DNA from: a virus
Virus record (IMG/VR): IMGVR_UViG_3300030117_001716
Span: 1 to 33,113 of that record
DNA length: 33,113 bases
Reading direction: 5' to 3' (one strand)
This document shows, in pieces, positions 1-8,729 of the stretch. The translations under genes and the position numbers were made by a program. A model generated the notes under the pieces. It was not told where the DNA came from, made no database searches, and saw only the letters and a list, made by a program, of their open reading frames with translations. The first letter of the stretch is position 1; the number at the start of each line of letters is the position of its first letter.

Positions 1-1
1 C

Positions 2-622
2 AGATACCAAGCAAAAATTATAAATCTTGGAACCATGTATGGTATGGGAGTTGGTAAGTTAGCATCTACTTTAGGAGATATACCTTTTGAAGAAGCCAAA
101 GCAATACGAAATGAATATGATGAAAAGGTTCCTTTTATTCGTGCCCTAGCATCCTCTGTAATGGATGCGGCTTCTAAACGTTGTGAGGTTAGAACTTTGT
201 TAGGACGTAAATGTCGTTTTCCAATGCGTGAACCCAAAGGTTTTTCAATTAAGTCAAAAACATTAATCCATGCAGAAAAGCTAGAGGAGCAATGGAAGGA
301 AATCATAGATACCCCGTTAGAAGAGAGACCAGATGATTGGCACAAAAAAAATCCACAAAACTATCAGGTTGCTTTTGTGTACAAGGCTCTTAACCGATTA
401 ATACAAGCATCAGCGGCAGATCAAACTAAAAAAGCTATGCAGAACTGTATTGGCAATGGTCATTGGCCCATGCTTACTGTTCACGATGAACTTTGTTTTT
501 CTATAGAGAGTGATAAACAAGTTGTTGAAATTAAAGATATTATGGAGAACTGCGTACCAAAAATGAAGATACCTTCTAAGATAGATGTAGGACTAGGAGA
601 GAATTGGGGGTTAGCTAAATAG
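2..622 (+). CDS. polA: DNA polymerase I (family A), C-terminal part, 5' end outside window
   Basis: Replicative family A DNA polymerase; only the last 206 codons are present and the reading frame is open from base 2. The visible part begins with motif B (O-helix): R, then K four residues later, then INLGTMYG; the fingers helix that binds the incoming dNTP. Motif C, VHDE, is at bases 479-490 and supplies the catalytic Asp. The conserved helix NRLIQASAAD (bases 392-421) lies between them. The residue equivalent to E. coli Phe762 is Leu (codon 26-28). The ATG at 35 is internal, not a start. The gene is the only long + strand gene here and its stop overlaps the end of the opposing late cluster by 8 bp. 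Identification is firm; no exonuclease domain can be judged because the 5' part is missing. Confidence 0.97.
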   Translation, partial: RYQAKIINLGTMYGMGVGKLASTLGDIPFEEAKAIRNEYDEKVPFIRALASSVMDAASKRCEVRTLLGRKCRFPMREPKGFSIKSKTLIHAEKLEEQWKEIIDTPLEERPDDWHKKNPQNYQVAFVYKALNRLIQASAADQTKKAMQNCIGNGHWPMLTVHDELCFSIESDKQVVEIKDIMENCVPKMKIPSKIDVGLGENWGLAK

Positions 623-1448
623 TAGAACCATCATAATCGTCTTGAGCAAAACCTCCGTATCCACCAAGGTCATCATCACTATCCACATCAGAGCTTACTC
701 CAGAACCTTGTGCGGGATCTCCGGGGAAACCTGCACTAAATATTCCAGAACCTTGTACGGGATCTCCTGGACGGCCAGCACGACCCATATCATAATTACC
801 ATAAGCTGCATTAAACATATCGTCTCTAACTTTATCCATTATACCTTCATTGTATATGTTTAAAATATTTTGACTTTGTTCTTGTAGTGATGGTGTAAGT
901 GGAATCATAGAAGAAAGAAAATTTAAAAAACCAAGCTGGTTCTTTTTTGGAACTCCGTAGTCGTCAAGCTGTTTGTTTAATTGAGAAAGATTTAAAGCAT
1001 TAAAAGCACCTTGACCAAGAATACCAGCTACAGGAGTAACCTTACCAAGGGCGGATGCTATTTTAAGTCCTGCTTTTCCAATATTTAATGGATTTGGATT
1101 TTCGAAAGTATCTGTTACTGTTCTCGCAACAGGAGCTATAATATTATCCTCTATAGCTCCTGTTAAATTCATTATTCCTCTCGTAAAAGCATTATCAGGA
1201 AGTGGATATTCATTTACTGTATCAAAAGGTTCTTTTTCATCAAATCTTAAATTATCTATAGCATTTATAGTTGCTCGAATAGTAGGATCATTAATACCAA
1301 TTTCTTGTAAACTTTGTGAGTCAGGAACTAAAGAATTAAGTACTTGAATTGGAGTTTGAGGAGGAGACTGCAACTCCTCATAAGGAACTGGATCGTTACT
1401 TATTTGACCAGATCTTCTCAATAACGCTTCTGAAATAGTATTAGCCAT
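615..1448 (-). CDS. Hypothetical virion-type protein, last gene of the late cluster
   Basis: A 277-aa protein I do not recognise. I chose the ATG at 1448 because it overlaps the stop of the upstream zinc-ribbon gene as TAATG and has AGGGAG about 10 bases upstream; a longer reading adds 8 residues. The middle is Ala/Gly/Leu-rich with short hydrophobic stretches. The C-terminal 60 residues are Gly/Asp-rich and hold an imperfect duplication (GRPGDPVQGSGIF / GFPGDPAQGSGV). Its place downstream of the large internal virion proteins and the endolysin suggests a virion or lysis-related accessory role, which is inference only. It ends inside the DNA polymerase gene on the other strand with no terminator between. 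Confidence 0.75.
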   Translation of the reverse strand: MANTISEALLRRSGQISNDPVPYEELQSPPQTPIQVLNSLVPDSQSLQEIGINDPTIRATINAIDNLRFDEKEPFDTVNEYPLPDNAFTRGIMNLTGAIEDNIIAPVARTVTDTFENPNPLNIGKAGLKIASALGKVTPVAGILGQGAFNALNLSQLNKQLDDYGVPKKNQLGFLNFLSSMIPLTPSLQEQSQNILNIYNEGIMDKVRDDMFNAAYGNYDMGRAGRPGDPVQGSGIFSAGFPGDPAQGSGVSSDVDSDDDLGGYGGFAQDDYDGSTI

Positions 1449-1579
1449 TAGATAGAAACTCCCTGACAGCAATCACCGTCCGTGATTGATTTACAATTAA
1501 CGCACTGATAGTGTCCATGGACAAAGATCTTTGATTCACGGCACCCACAACTAAGACAACGATTCCCAAGTTCGTCCAT
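1448..1579 (-). CDS. Small zinc-ribbon protein
   Basis: A short protein with four cysteines in the arrangement CxxC-x14-CxxC (CLSCGC and CVNC), followed by a DCC near the end, typical of a single zinc ribbon. Three ATG starts are in frame (1651, 1618, 1579); I chose 1579 (43 aa, MDELGN) because it puts the ribbon near the N-terminus and overlaps the endolysin gene least (29 bp), but no start has a convincing ribosome binding site. It ends in a TAATG overlap with the next gene. Function is unknown; similar miniature zinc ribbons can bind nucleic acid or RNA polymerase. A second protein with the same cysteine spacing is at 32529-32708. Confidence 0.7.
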   Translation of the reverse strand: MDELGNRCLSCGCRESKIFVHGHYQCVNCKSITDGDCCQGVSI

Positions 1580-2000
1580 CAAACCGCTTTGAATCTTTTC
1601 TGTTTCTGTCTTCAACATAACTACAATGCACCCATCCTGAGTCTGGCACATCCTTCTTATAAAATTCTAATATCAACTGGTCATAATCTAAATTATCTTT
1701 TACCCACATTGCAAGTTCAAGATTAGGAACACCAGGTATTTCAAAATCAACAGCTTGACCTTGTATATGCTGTGATTTACTGGAAGATCCAATTTCCGTG
1801 TTTAAAGGTAAAGAACGGAAACCACTCGAAGGTGTAAACGGTATACCGTAATGAACCCTAACGGGTTCCAGTATGTTCTCGCATACCCTTTTTAAATTTT
1901 CTATTTCTCTTTCGTTAGGTTCGTTTTTAATACCCTTACGAACTGCTGTCTCGGATCTAGTCAGTTCTTTTAAAGAGAAGTGTGTTGAAAGTCTTATCAT
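1551..2000 (-). CDS. Endolysin, peptidase M15 (zinc D-Ala-D-Ala carboxypeptidase-like)
   Basis: A 149-aa zinc peptidase expected to cut the peptide part of peptidoglycan at lysis. The M15 signature is clear: SGFRS near residue 59, then SQHIQGQAVDF with zinc ligands His78 and Asp85, and WVH with the third ligand His125. There is no signal peptide, so it should depend on a holin, which is encoded far upstream at 29436-29843. The ATG at 2000 overlaps the stop of the preceding gene as ATGA, indicating coupled translation. Peptidases of this fold also occur as virion-associated lysins, so a role in entry cannot be excluded given the neighbouring internal virion genes. Confidence 0.92.
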   Translation of the reverse strand: MIRLSTHFSLKELTRSETAVRKGIKNEPNEREIENLKRVCENILEPVRVHYGIPFTPSSGFRSLPLNTEIGSSSKSQHIQGQAVDFEIPGVPNLELAMWVKDNLDYDQLILEFYKKDVPDSGWVHCSYVEDRNRKDSKRFDGRTWESLS

Positions 2001-5000
2001 CTATTTTCCAATCCCATTAATTGTCGAATTAATCTTTCTCTTTCAACAGAAGATGCTGTAATAGGCTTTTGTTGATTAAAAGCAGGTTCTGAAAGAAGTG
2101 GAGGAATTTTAAAATTATCTCGTGCTTGTCTTGTTACTTGAACAGGTTGTTGAGCAGTTATTTGTTCTGTAACATTTTGTATTTGTCTACCTACAGTTTT
2201 TTCTTGTTCCTTCTCATCAACGATGTCAGGAAATAACATTCTTGCGGATGCACCATAAGCAACACCTAAAGCTCTTTCTAAATTTTTAATGGTGTTAACG
2301 TCTCCCGTAGGACGAGCAATTAAATTGGTATAAAGTCTGCTTCTTAAAATACTACCCATTGTTTTTAAACCTAATATTGTTCCTAAAACATTAATAGGTT
2401 TTATAAACATAGCACCCATTGTTAAACTTCTTGCAAGATTAGCTGTTTCTAAACCTCCAAGATTAGCTAAAGGTCGCATGGAAACTGCTTCAGCTTTTCT
2501 AGCAAGAGTTTGCATACTATCTATAAATTCTTTTCCAAACAAAGCTTCCATTTTGTCTCGGCCCATGCCGTCAAGAACTTTCATAATTTTATCGTGTTGT
2601 CTTCCGCTCATAACATCTTTTATAAATTCTGGAGAAACTGTTCTTTGAGGTCTTCCAAGAAAACCCGTTCTTACAACTGTAGATGTTTCATCTCCTAAAG
2701 AACCTATTGCACGAGATAAAATTTCATCCTTAACAGAATTCATAGTGTCAGAATTAGCTCCTAATATCTTTTTAGCCTGACGTATGGTGTCTGTGTTTCT
2801 TGTTACCAAAGAAACTACTTTATCTACTTCGCCAGACCTTGCAGCAGTTTCTAAAGATCTAAGAAAAGGAAGACCTTTTATACTTTCAGCTTGTTTGGTC
2901 ATAGAAGAAATAGCTTCTATCTGTTCTGTTATAGGACGACCTGCAAGAGATCTTAATTCAGCCTCCCCTATGTCATCTCCAAGCAATGAAAGATCAGATA
3001 GACTTTTCATTACGGAGTTATAATTACGTCCAAATAAAACAGGAGCGGTGCTTCCAAGTTCCCTAATTTTAGAAACCACTTTTAAAGGATCTGTTCTACC
3101 AAAAATATTTGTTGTATCAGATGATTGAATAGCTCTCTCCATCCATCTTCTAGCCAAACTATTACGGACAGATTCCGTGTAATTAGACCCTGCACTTCTT
3201 GCCGCAGCTACTTCTTCTGCTAAATCAACTTCTCGAGCAAATTTATCTTGATAGAATTTAGATAAACTATCATTAGGATTTTCTGAAACAATATCTTTTA
3301 AATTTTTTACTGTTCCATCTTGAAGTTTTATTTTTGTATTTGGGACAATATCAATAAAAGTTTCAGGAATAACACGAGTTCCTAGACCAGCTTCTGGTCG
3401 AGTAGATTCTAGTAGATCAGTTAAGAGTTTTGCTCTATTGGGGACAATTACTTCATCTAAAACAGCCTCTGGATCAACTAACCGACCTCCTCTTCTAGAA
3501 CTTGAAATTAAAGACTCAGCAAAAAGAGTTTGAAACCTTTCCATTCCTTTTGCATAAAAATCATTTGCTTCTCTAAGAGCTTCAAAACCAGCTTTTTGAT
3601 CTTTTATCCCTTTAGCTGAAATAAATCTTCCTGAACTATCTCTCGCAGCAGACCCTGAAGGAAGTTTACTTATAGATTCTAAAAAAGAAGCTTCAGCATT
3701 AAGCATAATGTCATCAACTGATTTTTTTAATTGAGTTAAAATAGCTCTGTCAGGAGAACCTACAAGAGAAGGATCATATGAAGCTTCTCTTAAAGCTGTT
3801 CTAATAGAGTTCATCGTGTCAACAGAAACTTTTCCATCAGTGTCACCCAATCCAGATATAACTCTTCCTAGACTAGAGTCTTTAATAGCTTGTCCTGTAA
3901 CTACACTTGCATCAGCTAAATCATTTAATTTTTTTTGAAGAGGCTTTACTAATAAAATATTTTTTTCCCCTAGTAAGGAATTAGCCCTTGTATACATTTC
4001 ATCTGAAGCTTCATCAAAAGCACGTTTTGCAACCTCAACACCTTTTACAACAGACTCCCCTCCTACAAAATCATCTGATCCAAAACGAGATATAAGAGAG
4101 TTTATTTCTTTTTCTACAGTATTCTTTAATGTATCATTAGCTCTTTTGGCAACTTCTTGAGGTGTAGAATACATCTTCTCAATATCTGTTTTTAAAGCGT
4201 CTAAAAATTCTTCTGAAGTTTTAGAGGCTTGTTTATCTGGAACTCCTGATTCTTTTAAAAAGTTTAAATAAGCTGTTTGCAAATACTTAGCGTTTTTGGT
4301 AGCTATCCTAGAATTAGGAAAAACACCTTCATAGAAAGCTTGAGCTCGACCTAGTAGGGGGGCGAGATTAATAGCTCTAAGTGTAGGAGCACCTTGAGCA
4401 ACTCGTCCTGTAACAGGATCTACTTCTCCTTGTAATACTTCTCTAGCCAACCCTCTAGTAACATTAGCCTCATCAGTTCCAGGACCTTTAAAAAGTCTCC
4501 CAAGACTTCTAGCTATAACCCTTCCAGCACCTTCTCCAAGAGAACCAGCTAAAAATTCAAAGCCAAGATTTTTAGCATCTTCTCCTAAAGTTTGATCTCT
4601 TACACCTTGAGCGTATTCAATAGCCTCATCAGCAACGTATCCTAAAGAACTAGCCCCGCCTACAAGGAGCATAGCAGCGGGTATACCTACTCCTGTAGCA
4701 CCTATGGCCGCCGCAGTTCCAAAAAGAATAGGAGTCCCAGCTTCTCCTATAAAATCTATTACATCCTCTCCTGTAATGCCTTCTTCATCAATAGCTAACT
4801 TAGTTGTTCCTTCTTTACCCTTTAAGTTATATTGTTGTTTTACATCTTCAGAAATTTTATTTAAGTCTAGAATAAACTTGCCTTGATCATCTTGCAGTAT
4901 TCCTTCTTTAGGAACACCCATTCTAATAAGGTTTAATCTTTTTTCTCTGGGATTATCGCCTCTAGCAAAATTTAATCTAAATAAGTTATCAGTCACACCT

Positions 5001-5179
5001 GTTTCGTAATCAATATTCTCAACAGGTTGTTCAATAGGAGCTTGCTCTGGTTCAGGTACAGGTTCTTGTTCTGGAAAAGATGAGGCGATAGCACTCATCT
5101 CTTCTTCGGTTGGTTGATCTCCGGCTATTCGAACACTTATGAGTTCACCGCTAGGAGTTCTAACAGTAATCATTCCCAT
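1997..5179 (-). CDS. Large internal or ejection-type virion protein (1060 aa), hypothetical
   Basis: A very long protein of unknown family. The N-terminus (to about residue 60) is acidic and Pro/Glu/Gln-rich. Around residues 145-185 a Gly/Ala-rich hydrophobic stretch (GTAAAIGATGVGIPAAMLLVG) could cross or insert in a membrane. The rest is mostly helix-forming and charged, with many Ser/Arg/Glu residues. Size, membrane-like segment and position (last of four long genes after the nozzle and fibre genes) resemble the ejection proteins of P22- or T7-like phages; this is by analogy only. The ATG at 5179 has AGGAAA six bases upstream and overlaps the preceding stop as TAATG. No lytic transglycosylase motif was recognised. 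Confidence 0.8.
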   Translation of the reverse strand: MGMITVRTPSGELISVRIAGDQPTEEEMSAIASSFPEQEPVPEPEQAPIEQPVENIDYETGVTDNLFRLNFARGDNPREKRLNLIRMGVPKEGILQDDQGKFILDLNKISEDVKQQYNLKGKEGTTKLAIDEEGITGEDVIDFIGEAGTPILFGTAAAIGATGVGIPAAMLLVGGASSLGYVADEAIEYAQGVRDQTLGEDAKNLGFEFLAGSLGEGAGRVIARSLGRLFKGPGTDEANVTRGLAREVLQGEVDPVTGRVAQGAPTLRAINLAPLLGRAQAFYEGVFPNSRIATKNAKYLQTAYLNFLKESGVPDKQASKTSEEFLDALKTDIEKMYSTPQEVAKRANDTLKNTVEKEINSLISRFGSDDFVGGESVVKGVEVAKRAFDEASDEMYTRANSLLGEKNILLVKPLQKKLNDLADASVVTGQAIKDSSLGRVISGLGDTDGKVSVDTMNSIRTALREASYDPSLVGSPDRAILTQLKKSVDDIMLNAEASFLESISKLPSGSAARDSSGRFISAKGIKDQKAGFEALREANDFYAKGMERFQTLFAESLISSSRRGGRLVDPEAVLDEVIVPNRAKLLTDLLESTRPEAGLGTRVIPETFIDIVPNTKIKLQDGTVKNLKDIVSENPNDSLSKFYQDKFAREVDLAEEVAAARSAGSNYTESVRNSLARRWMERAIQSSDTTNIFGRTDPLKVVSKIRELGSTAPVLFGRNYNSVMKSLSDLSLLGDDIGEAELRSLAGRPITEQIEAISSMTKQAESIKGLPFLRSLETAARSGEVDKVVSLVTRNTDTIRQAKKILGANSDTMNSVKDEILSRAIGSLGDETSTVVRTGFLGRPQRTVSPEFIKDVMSGRQHDKIMKVLDGMGRDKMEALFGKEFIDSMQTLARKAEAVSMRPLANLGGLETANLARSLTMGAMFIKPINVLGTILGLKTMGSILRSRLYTNLIARPTGDVNTIKNLERALGVAYGASARMLFPDIVDEKEQEKTVGRQIQNVTEQITAQQPVQVTRQARDNFKIPPLLSEPAFNQQKPITASSVERERLIRQLMGLENR

Positions 5180-7707
5180 TAAACATTTCCTGTTCTTCGA
5201 ATATCATAGATGATATTTCCTTGAGGATCTTTTTCTTCTGTTTTGAAAAGAGTAAATGGACTTAATTCAGCAGATCTTTGACGAGCTTGTCCAATTTTTC
5301 TTTCTCGAACGTTTTTTGATGGATCAACAAGACCAGTTTCGTTAAATGTTCCACCATAATCTTTAACAGCTTCTGCAAAAGTGTTATCAAGGTTTTCTCT
5401 GTTTCTTCTTAAAACACCTCGTATTTCATTGACTCTTTGTAATAGTAGATCTTTACTAATTGACGATGCTCCAATCCACTTGAATCCACCTTCTTTAGTA
5501 TCTTCAGCCATTCCAAGAGCTGATGCAATTAATCTACGATCACCATCTGAAATAGTTTTACCCGACTCTCCTAAAAGTAAAGGAGCCATCCTTATCGCTA
5601 AGAAACGAAGTTGAGTGTTATATAAGGCTTGGTCACTGAGATTTCTTTGTTTTTCATTTCCTTCTTGAGAAAGTCTAAGACCTTCATTAAATTCTTCTTT
5701 ATTTTTGTAGTATTTATTGTGATCGTCATCGTCTGTTGATATGGCAGCAGTTTTTAAAAGGTTAAATTTGCCCTTACCAAAAGCCCGTTGAAGATCATAA
5801 AATCTACCAGCAAGTGAATTAAATCCAGTTACTTTTTCATTGGGCCGAGTGAGAAGATCCGCTGAGTTATTTGCAATAGCCAACAGACTATCGTTAGTTC
5901 CTGCAGCTTCAAAATATCGACTTGTTAAGGCACCTGGATTTCGAACGATGGGTTTTCCTCCAAATCCGGGTTTTGGAAAAGCAACTTCCAATTTAACAAT
6001 ATTTCGATCGTTTAGTTTAACTTCAACTGTTTTTGTTTTTTCGTATCCTTGTCCTTTAGCTTCTAAATTTGCTGCTTTTTCATTAGACATCGCCTTCCAA
6101 ACAGCTATTGGCACTAAAGCTTGATTTGTAACAGTGTTTATTTCGTTAACGGTTTTATCACTAAATCTGTTCCAACCCTTCTTATAAGTAACTGGTTGTC
6201 CATCAGATCCTGTAACTGTTATGTCTTTATCCAAATAGTAAGTGTTCTTAGCTCTTTCTTCTGCTCGTCTTTCAGCTTCGAGCTTGTCACGTTTGCTAAA
6301 GGCGTATTTTGCGCCAGCCATTTTTGCAGAACGTAAATATTTTTCTGCTTCTTTTTCATCTTTAATAATTTCTGGAAGGGTCTTTACAACACCTTTTGCA
6401 ATGTTACGAATTGCATTCGGATCTTCACCAGCAGCTATTGCGGCTCCCATCATTAAAAGATTATATCCAGCGGTTTTTTCGCTACGTTCATATTCAGGCA
6501 TAGCTTCTGTAAACTCTTTAATCGCAGACTCTATAGAAAAAGGATTTGATCCAGGGTCCTTCAACACTTCCTCATCTTGACCTCCAAGATCTACATTTTC
6601 TTGTGCTACTAATTCATCAGAAGCATCTTTTCCAAAATTTTCAACATCAGTAACGGCAGTTTCGCTGGATTTATTTACAAGAGAATCACTCTTTTTTTGA
6701 TCTGCCTTACCAGATGAATCAAAATCCTTTTCAACTTGAGTAACATCTATGTCTCTTCTTGACCTAAAAGATGGTGTTCCTGTCAAATCTAAAGTAGAAG
6801 GAACCGATATATCAGCATCTTTCCTTTCTGCTTCTCTCATATCAGATTGAGCCTTTGCAATATCTTTTTCAACATCGCTTGCAGCTACGCTATAACCAAC
6901 TTCGTATTTATCAAAAACATCTTTTGCAATACGCTCAGACAATTTGTCTCCTGTAATATTAGGAGATTCTGCAATAGCTATTTTAGCAATATTACTTATT
7001 TCTGAGCCAAGCTGATCATCTGATACACCTTGAACTTCTGGAGCTCTTCTAAGAGCATCGTTAACAGCAGATATTTGACCAAGACTGTTAATGAAACCAG
7101 TTTCTCTTTTACTTAAAGCTGCCTGTCCGAAATCAACAAGACTTTCACCTAATTTTTGGTTAACTTGACTCAATCCTCGAGCCGCTTGATCTAAAAAATC
7201 TAAAGGAGCCCTTAAAACATCAACAATAGGTCTACTAGGACCTTTCTCTTGTCCAAGACCAAAAGGTCCTGGGCGTGATAGTTGAGCACCAAAAAAACCA
7301 GCCCCTGAACCAGCCTCATACGGAAACATATCTTTAACAAGTTCTCCAGGACCTTTTTCTAGTCTTTCTCTTAATTCTATTGGAGGAGCTCCTATACCAA
7401 TTTGTGTTCTTCTTCCAGCTCTTGGAGCAAATTCTTTTTCTTCAAAGGTATTAGGATTAAAATTAAAACTCACTCTAGGAGTAGTACCACCCGTCTGAAA
7501 ACGTGCAATACCACCTTGGGCCATGGGCATTGCACCGCCCATCATTGGTGCAAGGATCTCCTGAGAAACAGCATCTATCAACGGTTCTGAAGAGGCTAAT
7601 ATTCCCGAAGGTTCTTTTTTCATAGGAGTGCTTATAGGTAGCATACCACCACCCGCAAACATTTTACGTTCCGCTAAAACAGACCTAACTGGTGATCTTC
7701 TTCTCAT
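5179..7707 (-). CDS. Large internal virion-type protein (842 aa), hypothetical
   Basis: An unrecognised long protein. The N-terminus is basic (MRRRSPVRSV) then Gly/Met-rich with MAQGGIARFQTGG near residues 62-74, a kind of glycine motif also seen in small proteins of this genome. Residues about 250-400 are strongly charged and probably disordered or coiled. Residues 714-726 read ESGKTISDGDRRL, matching a repeat in the small protein at 23615-23887. It lies between two other long genes and its stop overlaps the next start as TAATG. A role as internal or ejected virion protein fits position and length but is inference. Confidence 0.78.
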   Translation of the reverse strand: MRRRSPVRSVLAERKMFAGGGMLPISTPMKKEPSGILASSEPLIDAVSQEILAPMMGGAMPMAQGGIARFQTGGTTPRVSFNFNPNTFEEKEFAPRAGRRTQIGIGAPPIELRERLEKGPGELVKDMFPYEAGSGAGFFGAQLSRPGPFGLGQEKGPSRPIVDVLRAPLDFLDQAARGLSQVNQKLGESLVDFGQAALSKRETGFINSLGQISAVNDALRRAPEVQGVSDDQLGSEISNIAKIAIAESPNITGDKLSERIAKDVFDKYEVGYSVAASDVEKDIAKAQSDMREAERKDADISVPSTLDLTGTPSFRSRRDIDVTQVEKDFDSSGKADQKKSDSLVNKSSETAVTDVENFGKDASDELVAQENVDLGGQDEEVLKDPGSNPFSIESAIKEFTEAMPEYERSEKTAGYNLLMMGAAIAAGEDPNAIRNIAKGVVKTLPEIIKDEKEAEKYLRSAKMAGAKYAFSKRDKLEAERRAEERAKNTYYLDKDITVTGSDGQPVTYKKGWNRFSDKTVNEINTVTNQALVPIAVWKAMSNEKAANLEAKGQGYEKTKTVEVKLNDRNIVKLEVAFPKPGFGGKPIVRNPGALTSRYFEAAGTNDSLLAIANNSADLLTRPNEKVTGFNSLAGRFYDLQRAFGKGKFNLLKTAAISTDDDDHNKYYKNKEEFNEGLRLSQEGNEKQRNLSDQALYNTQLRFLAIRMAPLLLGESGKTISDGDRRLIASALGMAEDTKEGGFKWIGASSISKDLLLQRVNEIRGVLRRNRENLDNTFAEAVKDYGGTFNETGLVDPSKNVRERKIGQARQRSAELSPFTLFKTEEKDPQGNIIYDIRRTGNV

Positions 7708-7709
7708 GT

Positions 7710-8729
7710 TTACGTTCCAAACAATTTACCTAATGGATTTTCTAAAGCTCTATTCAAACCAAGAGCACCGATTCCCAATCCTATAGCCTGTGATAAAGGA
7801 CTTGGCTGTGGTGCTGTACCCACAGCTAATGTGGATGCAGAAGAACCTATCTGAGGCTTGAATATATCACTCATAAAACCAATACGCTGAAACGGTTCAT
7901 AAGCCTGTTGAAGCTGTGTTTGTCTGGCAGCATCAAGCTGTCTTTGTGCTTGAGTCTGACCTATAGCTCCTAATTGTGATTCAAGTTGCGCCTGTTGCGA
8001 CAAAAGATTTGCACCTGCACCACCTAAGTTAGCTTGAGCTGTACCTAATCCAGCAATACCTCCTCCCAAACGAACAGCTTCTGTTCCTCGAGCAGATCCT
8101 AAACCACCTAGCAATTGAGAAACTCCTTGTTGTCTACGCTGTTGATTTTCAAAGGCAGTCTGGGCAGCATTTTGTGCCTGATTGTAATTACGACTTAAAT
8201 CTTCAAAAATTCTACGGCTTTGTATATCTGCTAGGTTTCTTCCTAATTCAGCTTCCTGAAGAGCAAAACGACTTCCACGTGTAGGACTTACCTGATCAGC
8301 TCTGTCTCTTAAAGCCCTACGCTGTATTTCTGCTTGTCGATTCATTTCTGCAAGAGCATTTTGTGTAACAGCTTGCTGATACGGATCCATAAAAGAAGCA
8401 ATGCCCGTTGGGTCAAAAGTCTGTGCTGTTCCAGCCGCTTGAGTTGCAGCATCTGTGAACAGTTGATCAACACCTGATCCTACATTTTGCAGAGTGCTTA
8501 ATCCTGTGCCAATGGTTCCTCTAGCATCTGTTATATAATCTTGAAAGGAACCGATACCCCCAGCCGTTGCCATGGCCTGTTGCGTTAAAGGATCAAGAGA
8601 AGCTACTTGAACAGCGGGTATGTCTACAGGTGTTTCTCCACGAGCAAAACTTGACTCCAATAGTTTCTTTTGAAACTCTTCCAGAAAAGGAGCTTGGCGT
8701 ACAATTTGTTCTGTTACAGTGTCAGCCAT
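7710..8729 (-). CDS. Ala/Gln-rich internal virion-type protein (339 aa), hypothetical
   Basis: Rich in Ala, Gln, Leu and Arg; residues about 110-270 are almost entirely helix-forming and likely coiled coil (for example NRQAEIQRRALRDRADQ). The C-terminal 60 residues contain a Gly/Leu hydrophobic patch (SQAIGLGIGALGLNRAL). Helical, Ala/Gln-rich proteins of this size next to larger ejection-type proteins are common in short-tailed phages, where they may form part of a trans-envelope channel; function here is inferred from context. The ATG at 8729 overlaps the preceding stop as TAATG. Confidence 0.78.
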   Translation of the reverse strand: MADTVTEQIVRQAPFLEEFQKKLLESSFARGETPVDIPAVQVASLDPLTQQAMATAGGIGSFQDYITDARGTIGTGLSTLQNVGSGVDQLFTDAATQAAGTAQTFDPTGIASFMDPYQQAVTQNALAEMNRQAEIQRRALRDRADQVSPTRGSRFALQEAELGRNLADIQSRRIFEDLSRNYNQAQNAAQTAFENQQRRQQGVSQLLGGLGSARGTEAVRLGGGIAGLGTAQANLGGAGANLLSQQAQLESQLGAIGQTQAQRQLDAARQTQLQQAYEPFQRIGFMSDIFKPQIGSSASTLAVGTAPQPSPLSQAIGLGIGALGLNRALENPLGKLFGT

